Source: Cynocephalus volans (lineage: Eukaryota > Chordata > Mammalia > Dermoptera > Cynocephalidae). Taken from it: a stretch of 64,000 nucleotides of DNA. This document shows, piece after piece, positions 47,190 to 58,762 of this stretch (the first letter of the stretch is position 1; the number at the start of each line of letters is the position of its first letter). The notes under the pieces are model-generated. The model was not told where the DNA came from. It ran no database searches and saw nothing but the letters and a program-made list of their open reading frames with translations. The stretch covers positions 71,967,852-72,031,851 of the forward strand of contig NC_084463.1 in NCBI RefSeq assembly GCF_027409185.1, given 5' to 3'. The position numbers were made by a program, and so were the translations under genes.

Positions 47190-50100
47190 CAGCCAACTAT
47201 CTACCACTTATGTGATTTTTGCCACATGTGTACAATTACCAAATATCCCTTAATTTGATTCCTTTTTCTTTACCTAAATATAGTAGAAATGTAAATTTCA
47301 TTTCACTTTCACAGATGCGTTTGACATGTTATGTAATTACCCTAATTCACATCAAAATAAATTTATAACTCTTAAAAAATAAATGTTTGTCCATACCTTA
47401 CCTAAAAATATTGTCTATTCCAGAGTATTTGGTAAATACAAGCACTGAGTCATGCTGCCTTTATTATTGTAAATTAAGTTTTACAAGAATAAAGTAATTA
47501 CTTAACTTGTTTCATAAATAAAAAGGACTTGTTTTCTACATAGAAAGGAACAAGTAGGCTTCAATTTATATGCCAGTTTTGAGGACGTGGCAGTGGCCGC
47601 CCAGACTGCTGTGCTGGGCACAAAAAATAATGCCACGTTCTCTGTGTAGCACAGGCCCAGGAGGCTGGGGTGAGGCGATCAGCCACACAGCCACGATGCT
47701 TCATCTGATGCAACCTACTCAGCTTTCAGAGGTGATTCCCCATCAACTCTTCATCCTCCCACTCCCTTACCAGATGACCAGTACAGTCATATTTCACCAA
47801 AAGCCACCAGTAAGTAACAGAGGAAGGAAACCATGGCAACACTCTTGATACTGCAGGGATGGTTCCTCAAGACAGACAGGGGACCCAGAGCCATCACAAA
47901 GGCAATTTAAAGGGCGTGCTAGACAGACAGTGTGCTAGACGGGTCACCCAGGTGAGGAGGGGAAAGAACATCAAGGAGCTGTAACAGCCAGACACAATAG
48001 GATCCTGGCAAGTAAACATCGTTTAATGTGATGACTGTGTATTAAACCTGAAGTCAGCATTTAGGCCCTGTGGGTAAGCCAGCAGGATGCCTCTAAGTGC
48101 TTACTGGGGCTCTTGCATGTGTATATTTTTCTGCTCCAACACATACTTAAGGCAGATGCTGGGTTGTGGTGAGGGAATCTCTTTCATGGCTATTTACTTG
48201 GACCAAGCTGTGGTGCCCATGTGGACAAGCCTCTACTTATTCGGTCCCATTGGGAGGATTTAAAAAAAAATCCTCCTCCTGATTCTCCTTCTGTAATTCT
48301 TCCTGTTCTTTTTAGTGTTGAAAGGAATGGAGGTGTGTAGAGTAGTTAAGATCTCTCTAAAAACTACGAAAGAAGGGTCAGAGGCCCTTCCTCTGCTGGC
48401 AACTCTAGATCCCTCTTTCAGAAAATGTCTAAAGAATCACAGTACAGAAAAGAGTTAACATAGCAGACCTGAACTGCTATCCTTAGAAAGCCCTGCTTGC
48501 AAGGCTGGGCTCTGGCTGGCATCTGGAAACTTAGGAGGTTCTCTCTAACTGATGAGAATGACTCGCTGTACCTACACTGTTTGTGCAAACAATATGATTT
48601 ATGCTGAATACCTGCTTTCCTTCTGAGAGTCTGGAATTGGGCTATATGGCAAGCAGAGGGAGGCAGAAGGGACATGCCACCAGACCCCAATAAAACACCT
48701 GGGCACTGAGTCTCTAAGGAACTTCCCTGATCGGCAGCATTTTACACGTGTTGTCACAACTCATTGCTTGAGGATTCAAGGGTGTCCTGTGTGTCTACAT
48801 TAGGAAGGGACCCCTGGAAACTTGCACTTACCTTCCCCTGGACGTGGTCCCACGCACCTTTTTCCCTTTGCTGATTTTTCTCTGTATCCTTTCACCACAG
48901 TATATCACAGCTGTGAATAGGACTATAAGTTGAGTCCTTTGAATCCTCCTAGGGGATCATGGAAAGTAGGTGTGGACATGGGGAACCCACCTATACAACC
49001 ATCTTTGCTTTTCTGTGCTCTAGGTATATAAGAATATGGGTCATGGCCAGGAAACCAAAAAAAATTTTGAGCTAAGAATATAGAATTCAAACATAAGGTG
49101 TGAACTCCACAAACATCAACTAGAGAGGTAATCTATGTTTTGGAAATGTGGGGAAATAGGATGAACTTCTCGTAGCAATTGTAGAAGAGGTATTTTGCCC
49201 TTGAAAAGCATCATTTACTTTATGACCCGATCTTGTATGGAAGAAAAGAAGGTTGCTGTATAAGTAGATGCTGATTAACACAAATGATCTTCCTTGAGGT
49301 AGAAACACCTCGAAACTAGAAATCTAAGTTTCCTCCTTGATTTCTTTTTTTTGAAAAGGCCTTGCCTACCATAAAGGCATTTAGAAAACCTCAGACTCTA
49401 AAGGGATATCAGAGATGCCCATTCACTCTCCTCTCAGTATAGAACATTCCTATTAGATATTGCTTGAGCATTTCCTTTATGCTCAGTGCTTCTCAAAATG
49501 TTCCTCCAAAGAGCTGTAAGGAAATAACTCTTATTAGCAGGGAAATAGTTACAGGTGCAGTTCAAATCAGATTTGCAAATAAGAATTTCTCTGAGTTTTT
49601 ATTTCTTTGCTTTGCTGAAAAATTTGTCCGATTTTTGCTTTCTATTTCACTGTATATCTGTTTGCCTAATATAAAAATATGATTCATGCACAACTTGGCA
49701 CATGAATATTTCTGTGGACATATGCATCACCATTTTAAAAAGCATGGTCCTGGATAGAGTACAAAATAAAGTACATTTTTATGTAACTTTTTTCCTAATT
49801 ACACAATGTAGAAAAGCACAAAGGAAAAAGGACAATAGTCATGCATAATCACGCACACACACACACGCACACGCACACACACACACACACACGCCCCACC
49901 CCAAGATAACTGCTTCTAATATTTAGGTACCTGTCTTAGAAAGAAATAAAACTATAATATATTGAGATAGGGTCTACTTATGGAAAAAAATAATAAAAAA
50001 AGGAAGAATTGGGAATTATAAATTCAATAGAAGAAAGCCTGAAATCTAACTTTGACTAGAAGACCTAGAGGTGAGAAACAGAGATTAGATATAATAACCA

Positions 50101-50645
50101 TGTTTCCATTTTAAAACATACCTTTTAAGTAAGGATCCAAAGGCTTCAGATATGATATGGCAAAGACAGAAAATTGAAGAAAGGCTGTCTGCACATTTAT
50201 TCACCTTGATTCTTTGTTAATATGAGGTTAGGCATCTATATACCCTTTAGTTATGCTCACTCAGCTGCTGTCAGCAGAATCATTGCACAGGTTAAGAGCA
50301 GGGCTCTTTCCAGTTATATATACACAGGTGTTTCCAAGAGGCAGAGAACTAGGTCTCATAAAAAAAAATAATAATAATTGTGCTCCCAAGATATTACACA
50401 CTGTGATTGGCCAAATCAGAGACCTAGATAGGTCTCAAGGTCCTAAAAAAGAAGTGGATGTTGCTGGCACATAAATACACACACACAGGGGAGGAGGGTG
50501 CAAGTATGGAAAGGAGTAAAATCCCTACTGAGCAATAACAGCAACATTCCAGCAGGCGCCTGGCTAAAGAACCGGAATTTACTCCAATGGTGGGAAACCT
50601 AGAGATACCTACAGAAAAAAAACTGAGAACTTGCACTGCAAGAAG
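47190..50645. other. No recognised gene or major repeat
   Basis: 3.4 kb of intergenic DNA. The only clear feature is the CA microsatellite at 49851-49893. Confidence 0.4.
49851..49893 (+). repeat. (CA)n microsatellite
   Basis: About 20 dinucleotide units with two CG interruptions. Confidence 0.9.
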
Positions 50646-50649
50646 TTCA

Positions 50650-50810
50650 AGTTCTGCCATTTACCAACTGGAAGCCTTTGCAGGCCATGTCACTTCTTTG
50701 AACCTGTTTTTCCATCAGTAAAATGGGTATAACAATGTCCACCTTGAAGGATTAAAGTTTGTACATTTTAGAATGCCTGACATATAATAAAGACTGAATA
50801 AACAATTGTT
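50650..50810 (-). mobile_element. MIR SINE (partial)
   Basis: CCATGTCACTTCTTTGAACC, CCATCAGTAAAATGGGTATA and GACATATAATAAAGACTGAA fit a reverse MIR. Confidence 0.6.
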
Positions 50811-50939
50811 CAGAGGGTGGCTGTGCTGATGGAATGAAATAATATATGTGAAAGCACATTGTAATCTATATAGTTATCTGAGAGTGGGAGGAAGACAAAC
50901 CTTACCTGAATGCTCATGTTTCGAACTAAAGATTATGTT

Positions 50940-51108
50940 GGGCTGGCCCCGTGGCTCACTCGGGAGAGTGCAGCGCTGGTGGCGCCAAGGCTGCAGGTTC
51001 GGATCCTGTATAGGGGTGGCCGGTGCCCTCACTGGCTGGGCATGGTGCAGATGACACTGTGCCGAGGGTTGCGATCCCCTTACCAGTCAAAAAAAAAAAA
51101 AAAAAAAA
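50940..51108 (+). mobile_element. CYN-type SINE, longer variant
   Basis: GGGCTGGCCCCGTGGCTCAC at the start, B box GGTTCGGATCC near 50996-51006, then GGTGGCCGGTGCCC and a second tRNA-like half with GTTGCGATCCCC, and a 20-bp poly(A). Flanked by GAACTAAAGATTATGTT (50923-50939) and GAACTAAGGATTATGTT (51109-51125), a 17-bp duplication with one mismatch. Confidence 0.85.
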
Positions 51109-51644
51109 GAACTAAGGATTATGTTTAATAAGTGTCTTATGGACTGAAGAAGACAGACCAATTTCCCCTGGAGGGCCAGCTCGATTCAATGAGGAGCCAC
51201 TGTCTCAAGCACTGCATTGTAAAAAAATCCTGAAGCCATGTCCAGAGGCAGAGAATATTGTGAGAATTAGTTATGTCTCCCATGGGTACAGAAGGGAAAA
51301 GATTACAGCAATCATGCCACACATTGCAGCATAATCTAAATGAGTCCATGCCAGAGCTCGAGCCCAGCAGGCACTGTGGAAAGGCGCCCTGCCTGCACGC
51401 TGGCTCCCTGATCTGCAGCTGCTCCACTTACTGCTGTGGAAAGAGGTTTCAAGAACAGAAAACGGCAGTCATAAACATCAGGCTTGGAAGCTGTGTACAC
51501 TGGCTGAGAATCCCATAAGACCCGACTTTTTCAAGTTTATCTAAGTGCGTCATCTCAAATTACTGGGTATCAGCAAAAAAACCATGAATCTTCCCACCCA
51601 CAATCCAAGGACAATATTGGGCATTCGTTTCCACTAAACATGAG

Positions 51645-51775
51645 TGTAATTGTAATCCTACTTCACAGTGTTTTTACGAGGAATAAATGAGATGAAATAC
51701 ATAAAATACATAGAACGGACCTAGCACATGGCAAGCTTTCAATAACATTTAACTATTATTATGAGGATGAAGATT
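51645..51775 (-). mobile_element. MIR SINE (partial)
   Basis: AATAAATGAGATGAAATACA, CCTAGCACATGGCAAGCTTT and CAATAACATTTAACTATTAT resemble the reverse MIR tail. Confidence 0.5.
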
Positions 51776-51824
51776 TGTTATCTTTCATTTCTATAATTTA
51801 TAATATGATTTGGGATTAGGTTAT

Positions 51825-52100
51825 TGAAAGGAAGAGTCGACACCAGTTGACGATCCACCAGAGAGAGCCCGTTTATTAGGCAGCACACACACACATATAA
51901 AGGGCTTTAAGGGGAAAGCTGATTGGCTTAAAATACAATCCCTACTTAGCATACCGCATGGGGTGAGCTGATTGGTGTGTGATTCGCACCGGCGGGAAGG
52001 AGAATACGGAAGAGAAGGGCAACCAGCGCCATGATGGGGTGTGGCCGAGAAGGACTTATGTGATCAGGACGTGATCCCTTGGGGCATTTGGGTTCTTACA
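51825..52100 (-). repeat. 3' LTR of the provirus
   Basis: 276 bp; on the minus strand it begins TGTAAGAACCC and ends TTCCTTTCA. By hand count it differs from the other LTR at roughly 14 positions (about 95% identity), many at CpG sites. Confidence 0.93.
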
Positions 52101-52116
52101 TTCCTCCCTTTTTCTT
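52101..52116 (-). other. Polypurine tract
   Basis: The minus strand reads AAGAAAAAGGGAGGAA immediately before the TG of the 3' LTR, as required for plus-strand priming. Confidence 0.8.
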
Positions 52117-52398
52117 GTTTTAGGAAAGGGGACGTTGAAGTCATCGAGCTACTTCCTGCTGAACTGGGGCATTGTGGGGGGGGCAAAGGGAGGAAGGTAC
52201 ATAAATACCCATTATGAAACCCCAAAGGAGGGTGGAGAAACAAGTAATTTCAAAAGGGGAAAAGTCTATAAACGTTCCTTGAAGCCACAAGTCGAATATG
52301 CACTGGTTCCATTGTTCGTAGTTGGAGACTGGAGGGAGCAGCCAGGCGTCGGTGGCGAGGGCGTGTAGGATGCGTTCCCTCTGTAAGGTGGTGTCTCT

Positions 52399-53547
52399 TC
52401 AGCATCGGCTGAGGCGCTCACGAGATGAGGCGGGGGGTTCATCGGTACCTAGAAGCTGGTAGTTTCTAAGCAAAAGCTGGTTAAAGGCTTGATTAGAGAT
52501 TTTTCCCACTTGGGTTTGAAGAAACCTAATGATGCAGGGCAAAAAAAGGCAGGTTATGAGGATAATGATTAGAGGTCCCAAAATGGGCCAAATCCAAGTT
52601 AGGACAGGGCTTAAGATGAAGGAGGAAAAGGGGTTAGAACTGGATGTGGTTCGTAGGCTGGAAGCCAAGTCGGTGAGTTTGATGATGTTTGTTTCTACTA
52701 GACCAGATTCATTGAAATAATAACAGCATTCTTCCCTAAGGAAGATGCAAGTACCTCCTTTCTCTGCAGTGAGGAGGTCTAGTGCTCTGCGGTTTTGGAG
52801 GGTGACCTGAGCTAAAGAGGCGATCTGTCTCTGTAGAGAGGAAAGAGATTCGGCAGTGGAGGTCAGAGCCCCTTCAAGTTTAGCATTGATGTCTTCGACT
52901 GCCCATAAACTGTGCCCTAAGGCTCCTCCCGACAGGCCGGCTCCAACCGCTGATGTTGTTAAGGAAATACCGACCAGGATTGGGAGGAAGGCGGCCCTTT
53001 TTTGTCTTGAGGGTGGGTGAAGAAGATAGAACAGTTCTGAATTGGAGTACAGAGTGAGTTGAGGGACAATGGTGACAAGAAGGCATGGGACAGTAAGATT
53101 AGGCAGGATGGAGGTAGAGAGGGTTCCACTGCACCAGAAGAAAGTGCCAGGTGGGGCGTAGGTGTGGTTATGAATGGTTGTGTTAAGATTACAATATGAC
53201 GGGGGAGAAGTTAGGGAGGAAGAGCTTCCGATGAGACAGTGATGGGGCAACAGAGCATTGTTGTCTTTGTCGTTGGGCTTCCAGAGAGGGACGCCCGGAA
53301 GGTTAAGGTGTTCTGGTGGTGGGGAGGAGGTAGCATTGAAAGGAAGGGAAGCATTTAAGGGGACGGCCGCCAGGAGCGGTCGCATGAGAGAGGCACAAAG
53401 AAAACAATTTTGGGGAGAGAGAGCCGGCGAGGTGTGGTTGAGAAAGATGAGTGTTTCAGAAATGATTTGTTGCCAGGTGTAAATGGGTGACCCTGGGGAA
53501 CTAGCAGAAAAGGAAGAGGATTGTTCTAGGGCAGAGGAAAGTTGTTC
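52399..53547 (-). pseudogene. env: Proviral envelope, surface C-terminus and complete transmembrane subunit
   Basis: Open from 53547 (an in-frame TAA lies at 53550-53548) to the stop at 52399; the first ATG is at 53385. Upstream of it CFLC (about 53396-53410) resembles the gammaretroviral CXXC motif. Numbered from that ATG: cleavage motif RQKR at 127-130, a fusion-peptide-like hydrophobic stretch after it, an immunosuppressive-domain-like LQNRRALDLLTAEKGG at 196-211, CX6CC at 213-221, and a membrane span at about 260-287. The transmembrane part is uninterrupted, but the protein as a whole lacks its N-terminal surface half in frame. Confidence 0.85.
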
Positions 53548-53606
53548 TTAGAGGCATAGCCGTTGCAATAGAAGAAGGCAATGATCCTGGTAGCCCATCT
53601 GGAGTC

Positions 53607-54002
53607 TCAGGGATCGGAAATTGTTAGGGAGTATTGCCCGCTGTTGAATGTAAACAACCTGCCGCCCGCCCCAATGAGTGGGTCATGGATCTTGCAGGAC
53701 CAATACGGACAGCCTCCGTAAGTGTCCAGCAACCATTTACAGTGGGCGGCGGTTTGATCATAGAGAAAACATAGGTAGGGACAGGTGCCTTGTTTGATTA
53801 ACTTGGACATAGTGAGAGGGATGTTTACAGGTTGAGAGCAACCGGAGGTGGGGCAATCTGCGGTCCCAGCTAGAGAGCCGCTTATCCGGGTTTGTTTTTC
53901 AGTGTAGGTCTCAAATGCCTCAAATTTCCATATATGGGAAGAGGCCTGAAAGCTCCCTGGGTGAAGTGAAAAGGACAGGAGAAGGCCGAGGAGAAGGTTC
54001 AT
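53607..54002 (-). pseudogene. env: Proviral envelope, N-terminal surface-subunit fragment
   Basis: 131-codon frame starting with a leucine-rich signal peptide (MNLLLGLLLSFSLH) and containing several cysteines. It stops at 53607 and is in a different frame from the downstream envelope block, so the surface subunit is broken. Confidence 0.75.
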
Positions 54003-54370
54003 GTCTCCGGAATTAGGGGTAGGGCTGAGGTCCAGGATAGGCGGAGTTTGAAAGGGTCAGTAGGATGAGGGATACACTTAAAAGAATGGTGTGTTAAGTT
54101 CTTCTGCAGTTTGTTACTGGAGTTCTCGGTGGCCGATGGCGGATCCTGAGTGTAAGGCTTCAGCCTAGAAATATGAATCCATGGAGTAACATGATTACCT
54201 GGCAGGGCAAGTTTAGCAGCGGTCGGAGTGCAAAGGATGACAGGACATGGGCCTTCCCACTTAGGGTTTAGGGGGGTTTTGGGTTCTGGGGAAGTGTAGA
54301 ATACTAATTGGCCTGGGCTGAGTGAAAAGTTATTTTTGGAAAGTGACAGATCTGGAAGTAGCCAGTCCTG

Positions 54371-55219
54371 CTACTTCCATAATTCGGCGCGAAGGTGGGA
54401 GAGCAAGGGTAAGGCCATGGTGGGTGGTATGGGTCCTTCAGTTGCTGTGATCCCCGGGGGTAGGAGGGGCCTACCATACATGACTTCAAAAGGGGAAAGA
54501 TTGGAGGGCCTCTTTGGGAGAGCTCTGGCCTTGAGTAGAGCGAGAGGTAGAAGACGGACCCAAAGAATGTGTAATTCCAGAGACAATTTAGTTAGTATGG
54601 TTCTCTCTACCTTTCCAGATGCCTGAGGTCGGTAAGGGCAATGTAGGTGCCAGGGGAGAGAGAGTGACTGGGAGAGTTTTTGTATTATCTGGGCGGTAAA
54701 TTCAGGTCCATTGTCAGATTGAATGGAAGTGGGCATCCCAAATCGTGGGATGATTTGGGAAAGGAGAGTCTGGGCTACGGTGGAGGACTTTTTATTGGAT
54801 GTTAGGAATGCCTCCACCCATCCTGAAAAGGTATCAACAAACACCAAGAGGTATTTGAGGCGCCAGACAGAAGGCATGTGTGTAAAATCGACTTGCCAGT
54901 CGGCTGCGGGTGTGAGACCTCTGGCCTGGTGGGAGGGGTATGGCCCAGGTTTGAGAGGGGTGTTAGGATTGGTACGCTGGCAGATTGTGCATGAGGAGGA
55001 GATTTTTCGTAAGAGGGCTTTGTCAGATGGGGTGATTGAGAAGAAGGCTTGTGAAAACTGGGATAAAGCTTGGGGGCTAGAGTGAAACAGGTCATGGAGC
55101 AAGCGAAAGAGAGAGGACTTATCATCATTAGGCGGTTGGGGCTGAGAGGGTGTCTGTGAACCCTGGGGGCCGTAAGGAAGAATGGGAAGTTGGTTTTGTG
55201 TCTGTGGGTGCCATGCCAC
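54371..55219 (-). pseudogene. pol: Proviral integrase remnant, catalytic triad readable
   Basis: 282-codon frame. Zinc-binding-type HDLFH...CTIC is at about residues 42-80. The catalytic Asp111, Asp169 and Glu205 have DX35E spacing. The frame stops at 54371; a C-terminal GPY/F-like region (PWIHISRLKP) can be read downstream at about 54150-54280. Likely the best preserved pol domain, but not linked to an intact RT. Confidence 0.88.
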
Positions 55220-55476
55220 AGTGCGTGCAGCGAGGTCAGCCTTACAATTCCCACGAGTGATTGGGGAATTGTCCCTCTGGTGGGATCTGCAATGAATGAC
55301 TCCTAATTTATAAGGTAAATGGGATGCCTCGATTAATGTGGAGATTAAAGCTGAGTTGGTGATTGTGTTACCCTTGGTGTTAAGCAGACCACGTTCTTTC
55401 CATATGGCAGCATGAGAGAGAAGTATATGAAAGACATATTTGGAGTCCGTGTATAAGTTAAGAGTTTTTCCTTCAG

Positions 55477-55719
55477 CTAGAATGCAGGCTCGCGAGCGGT
55501 GATAAGTTCAGCCTGCTGGTTGGTAGTACCCCTGGGTAAAGGTTGGGCTTCTATAACTGAATCAAGGGAGACTATGGCATAACCTGCGTAATGAGTGTTT
55601 CCTTCCTTGAATGAGGATCCATCCGTGAACCATGCGAGATCAGCATGAGACAGGGGCCCCTCAGTGATGGAAGAGCGGTAAGGTATGAAATTCTGAAGGC
55701 TTTCTACGCAGCTGTGCAA
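55477..55719 (-). pseudogene. pol: Proviral RNase H remnant
   Basis: WFTDGSS (Asp33 of this frame) and NQQAELITA (Glu71) are RNase H active-site motifs. The frame ends early at 55477, and RNase H continues in worn form toward 55260. Confidence 0.8.
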
Positions 55720-55763
55720 AGGCGTGTTGGGGGAATCTGGTATAGGCAGTAGAGTAGCCGGGT

Positions 55764-56228
55764 TTAGGGGTGGGCAGGTATTGAAGGATAGGGCAGGATT
55801 TTCCAGAAACGAGGATAGGAAGGTAGAATTCTGGAAGGTGGGAGGGAGTGGAGAGCCTTATAGGTAAGGAGGTCTTTAAGGTGATGTGGTGAGAGAATGG
55901 TAAGAGGTGCCCCAAATGTTAATTTGGATGCCTCCTTATGCAGCAACTGCCCCGCTGCTAGGGCTCTTAGACAGGGTGCCCAGCCTTGTACAGTGGGGTC
56001 TAACTGTTTTGATAGGTATGCTACAGGGGCAAAGGAGGGGCCATAATTCTGTCCTAGGACGCCTAGAGCTTGTCCCACATTTTCATGAACATAGAGGAAA
56101 AAGGGTTTAGTTAGATCAGGGAGATGAAGTGCAGGGGCCGTTAGAAGGGCCTGCTGAAGCTTGAGAAAAGGGCGCTGAGGTGAGGAGAGTAAAGGTTCTT
56201 CAGGAGGACCCTTACTCATATTATAGAG
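55764..56228 (-). pseudogene. pol: Proviral RT connection domain remnant
   Basis: Same frame as the preceding palm segment after the TGA. It shows KPFFLYVHE, GQALGVLGQ and VAYLSKQLDP, the gammaretroviral connection/RNase H lead-in, then a frameshift before RNase H. Confidence 0.8.
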
Positions 56229-56231
56229 AGG

Positions 56232-56776
56232 TCAGGCTAGCAAAGAGAAATTGGGGATCCATGCTCTGAAATATCTGGCTAGACCCAGGAAAGATAGGAC
56301 TTCTGTTTTGGTTTTGGGGATGGGCAGGTCAGTAAGAAGCTGTTTCCTGTCCAGGGTGATTTCCTTCTTTCCCGGGGAGAGGAGAAAACCAAGATAGGTT
56401 ACAGACGGCAAGGAGATTTGGGCTTTGGCGGGGGACACTCGATATCCCCTACCCGCTAGGAAGTTAAGCAAATGGGCAGTGTCAGCTTGGGATTGTTCCC
56501 ATGAAGGACTGCATAGAAGGAGATCGTCCACATATTGTAATAAGGTGGACTCTGGATGGTTTAAGTGAAAAGATTTGAGGTCCTGTGCTAGGGTCTGCCC
56601 AAAAATATGAGGGCTATCCCGAAATCCCTGTGGCAGGACCGTCCAAGTGAGTTGTTAGTAGTGGCGGGAATGGGGGTCGGTCCATGTGAAGGCAAAAATG
56701 TCCTGAGTGCCGGTTTCCAGGGGTATGGAAAAGAAGGCATCCTTTAAGTCCAGAACCGAGAAATGAGTAGAGGTCA
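56232..56776 (-). pseudogene. pol: Proviral RT palm and thumb remnant
   Basis: Contains the LDLKDAFF-type motif A (about 56740-56765) and QYVDDLLL motif C (about 56520-56540), then LGFLLSPGKK. A TAA at 56657-56655 and a TGA at 56231-56229 interrupt it, and the frame changes near 56774. Confidence 0.85.
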
Positions 56777-57973
56777 CTGGGACCTTGGAAAGAAGAGTGT
56801 ATGGATTTGATACAAGGGGATGAATGGAATGACAGCGGCATTAACAAGACAGAAATCTTGGATGAGACGAAAGGCGCCATTAGGTTTTTTTACAGCGAGT
56901 ATGGGAGTATTGAAAGGGGAGCAAGTGGGACGGAGATACCCCTTTTTTAATAGGTCCTGAATGATGGGACTTAACCCAAGGAGGGCTGCTGTGGTTAATG
57001 GATACTGAGCCTGGCAAATATATTTGGAGGGGTCTAAGTTAGTGTATTGTTGAAAGGCCTGAGTTAATCTATTGAGGAACTCAGAGGGAGTTTCCTCCTT
57101 TTTTTGGACAATTTCTTGAATTTTTTGGAAATTGACGACCTTGCGAGCCGATTTTTTGAGGCCAATTATTAAGCAAGAGGCAAAACGGTCTCGAGCCTGG
57201 ATTCCCTGGGCTGTGTTATAATCCCAATTAGGTTCCTGTTCTGGGACTGCTTGGGGGCCTGGCGGGTGATCTGGATTGGTACGATGGGTGTCAGTGGCAT
57301 GGGTTTGGGCTGTATCCCAGACCCTGCGGCGTTCCTCAGGGAGGAGGGTATTGGCTAGGAGCATGACAATGTCATGATGTGTGAGGCTGTAGGCCTGCAG
57401 GATCCATTGGAATTCTTTAATGTAGGTGGTAGGGTCGGTAGAGAAAGAGCCTAGTCTTTTTTCTAATTCTGTAAGGTCAGCTAGGGAAAAGGGAACATGG
57501 ACCCTAACTACTCCTTCAGCCCCAGCTACCTCACGTAGTGAGGCGATTGTTAAAGGGGCGGGGGGCAGACCTCGGGAACGGGTGAAAGGGGGGCTTAGTG
57601 GGTTAGGGGTAGGTGAGGGTAAAGACGGGGGAGTGGATGGTGACGCAGATGACAGGGGAGGAGGAGCGGACGCTGGAGGCACTGGGGGAGGAGGAGGTCG
57701 GTAGGGTGGGGGTTCATCAGCAGGGTCGAAGGTGGAAGGATCGAGGGGTGACTGTGAAGAGGGTTTACAGGCTAAAAGGACTTGAGAGGGAGCACAGGAG
57801 GAGCAGAGGGCGGGGTTCTGAACCAAGAGGCGAAAAGCCTCGATGTAGGGGATCTCCTTCCATTTTTTTAGGCGCTGGCAGTAGTTAAAGAGGTCTCGTA
57901 GCCGGAGGTTGGTGAGGTTTTTCAGAAGGCATTGAAGTGGAGAGTCCCCTAGGGAGGAGGAGGAAGCGCCCAT
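56774..57973 (-). pseudogene. gag-pol: Proviral gag fused in frame to a reverse-transcriptase fragment
   Basis: 399-codon open frame. It begins MGAS, a myristoylation-type N-terminus, with a matrix-like domain to about residue 75. A proline-rich segment with a PPPY late motif follows (about residues 88-91), then the capsid N-terminal domain from about residue 155, and the QKIQEIVQKKEETPSEFLNR region typical of gammaretroviral capsid (about 283-302). Near residue 320 (about 57010-57025) it changes abruptly to RT sequence (LLKKGYLRPT, then VKKPNGAFRLIQDF). The capsid end, nucleocapsid, protease and RT fingers are missing. The frame is then lost in RT near 56774. Decayed; described only. Confidence 0.85.
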
Positions 57974-58620
57974 TCTGGTCTCTTAATGGGAATTTAGACA
58001 GAAATCGGACAGAGATTAGTGATAAGACAGATCTTCTGGCTGGTTGGGAAAAGGCGGGATCCTAGAGGGCGTCCCCAGTAGGTCACGTCAGTCCCGGCAG
58101 GTTCAGGTATGAACCAGGAGGAGAGAAGGGAGGTGTGGGTCGTCACCCAGACCTTCACTTCTCTAGGGCAAAAGCCCGGTGCCTGAAGGAAACCTAGTGC
58201 TAGGAATTTCTGGTCAGGTCCCGGACCCGGGAAGTGGAGAGAGACGGAAATCGGACAGAGATTAGAAGAGAGTGGTGGACAAGAGGGTGAAAGAGAGAAT
58301 GAGAGAACAGAATGGAGCTTTTAACCTCCAAAAATGAAAGTAAAAGTTTACTGGGGCTTTGGAACCTGTTATAGTTTGGGAATTTATGGTGGTCGTGAAG
58401 ACCGTGGTGGGGTGGGTATGGGTGTTAGGGGCTACTGGACGATCTAGACTCCCTGTGGTAGCCTGAAAAGGGCCGGTGGCCTTTAGAACAGGGGGCTTAC
58501 CTAATGGTGAGCCGGTGGTGAGTGGAAGAAGCCAGCGCCAAAAACAATGGACGAGGGTGGACCGTCAATGGTGAGCGGTGGAAGGGAGGCCGGTCCTGGC
58601 GGGACGGAGTTCACGAGGGT

Positions 58621-58733
58621 CGACTTGGAAAGTGCTGCCGCTGCAATTCAAAAAGTGTTACAGCTTGAGGGAGCCCTAAGGGGCGACTTGGAAGGTGTTG
58701 CCGCTGCGATCCGAAAAGTGTTACAGCTCGAGA
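58621..58733 (-). repeat. 63-bp period duplication in the proviral leader
   Basis: CGACTTGGAAAGTGCTGCCG at 58621 recurs as CGACTTGGAAGGTGTTGCCG at 58684, each continuing into GTGTTACAGCT.GAG. It lies between primer site and gag, where packaging signals sit in gammaretroviruses. Confidence 0.8.
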
Positions 58734-58742
58734 GAAACTCCG

Positions 58743-58760
58743 TCCTGGGTTTCAGCACCA
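58743..58760 (-). other. Primer-binding site, tRNA-Phe type
   Basis: The minus strand reads TGGTGCTGAAACCCAGGA, separated by two bases (58761-58762) from the 5' LTR. It matches the complement of the tRNA-Phe 3' end at 16 of 18 positions, with G-to-A or C-to-T type changes. Confidence 0.8.
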
Positions 58761-58762
58761 AA

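Noticed and set aside
50940..51010. Possible tRNA gene (A and B boxes)
   Set aside because: Lacks a proper cloverleaf and CCA-side pairing, has a poly(A) tail and a 17-bp target duplication; it is a tRNA-derived SINE.
52399..54002. Domesticated syncytin-like envelope gene
   Set aside because: The signal-peptide/surface fragment ends at 53607 in another frame, and the transmembrane frame begins only after an in-frame stop at 53550-53548, so no complete envelope is encoded.
57426..57888. + strand frames of 91-92 codons rich in Gly and Glu
   Set aside because: Complement of the proline-rich gag segment; compositional shadow.
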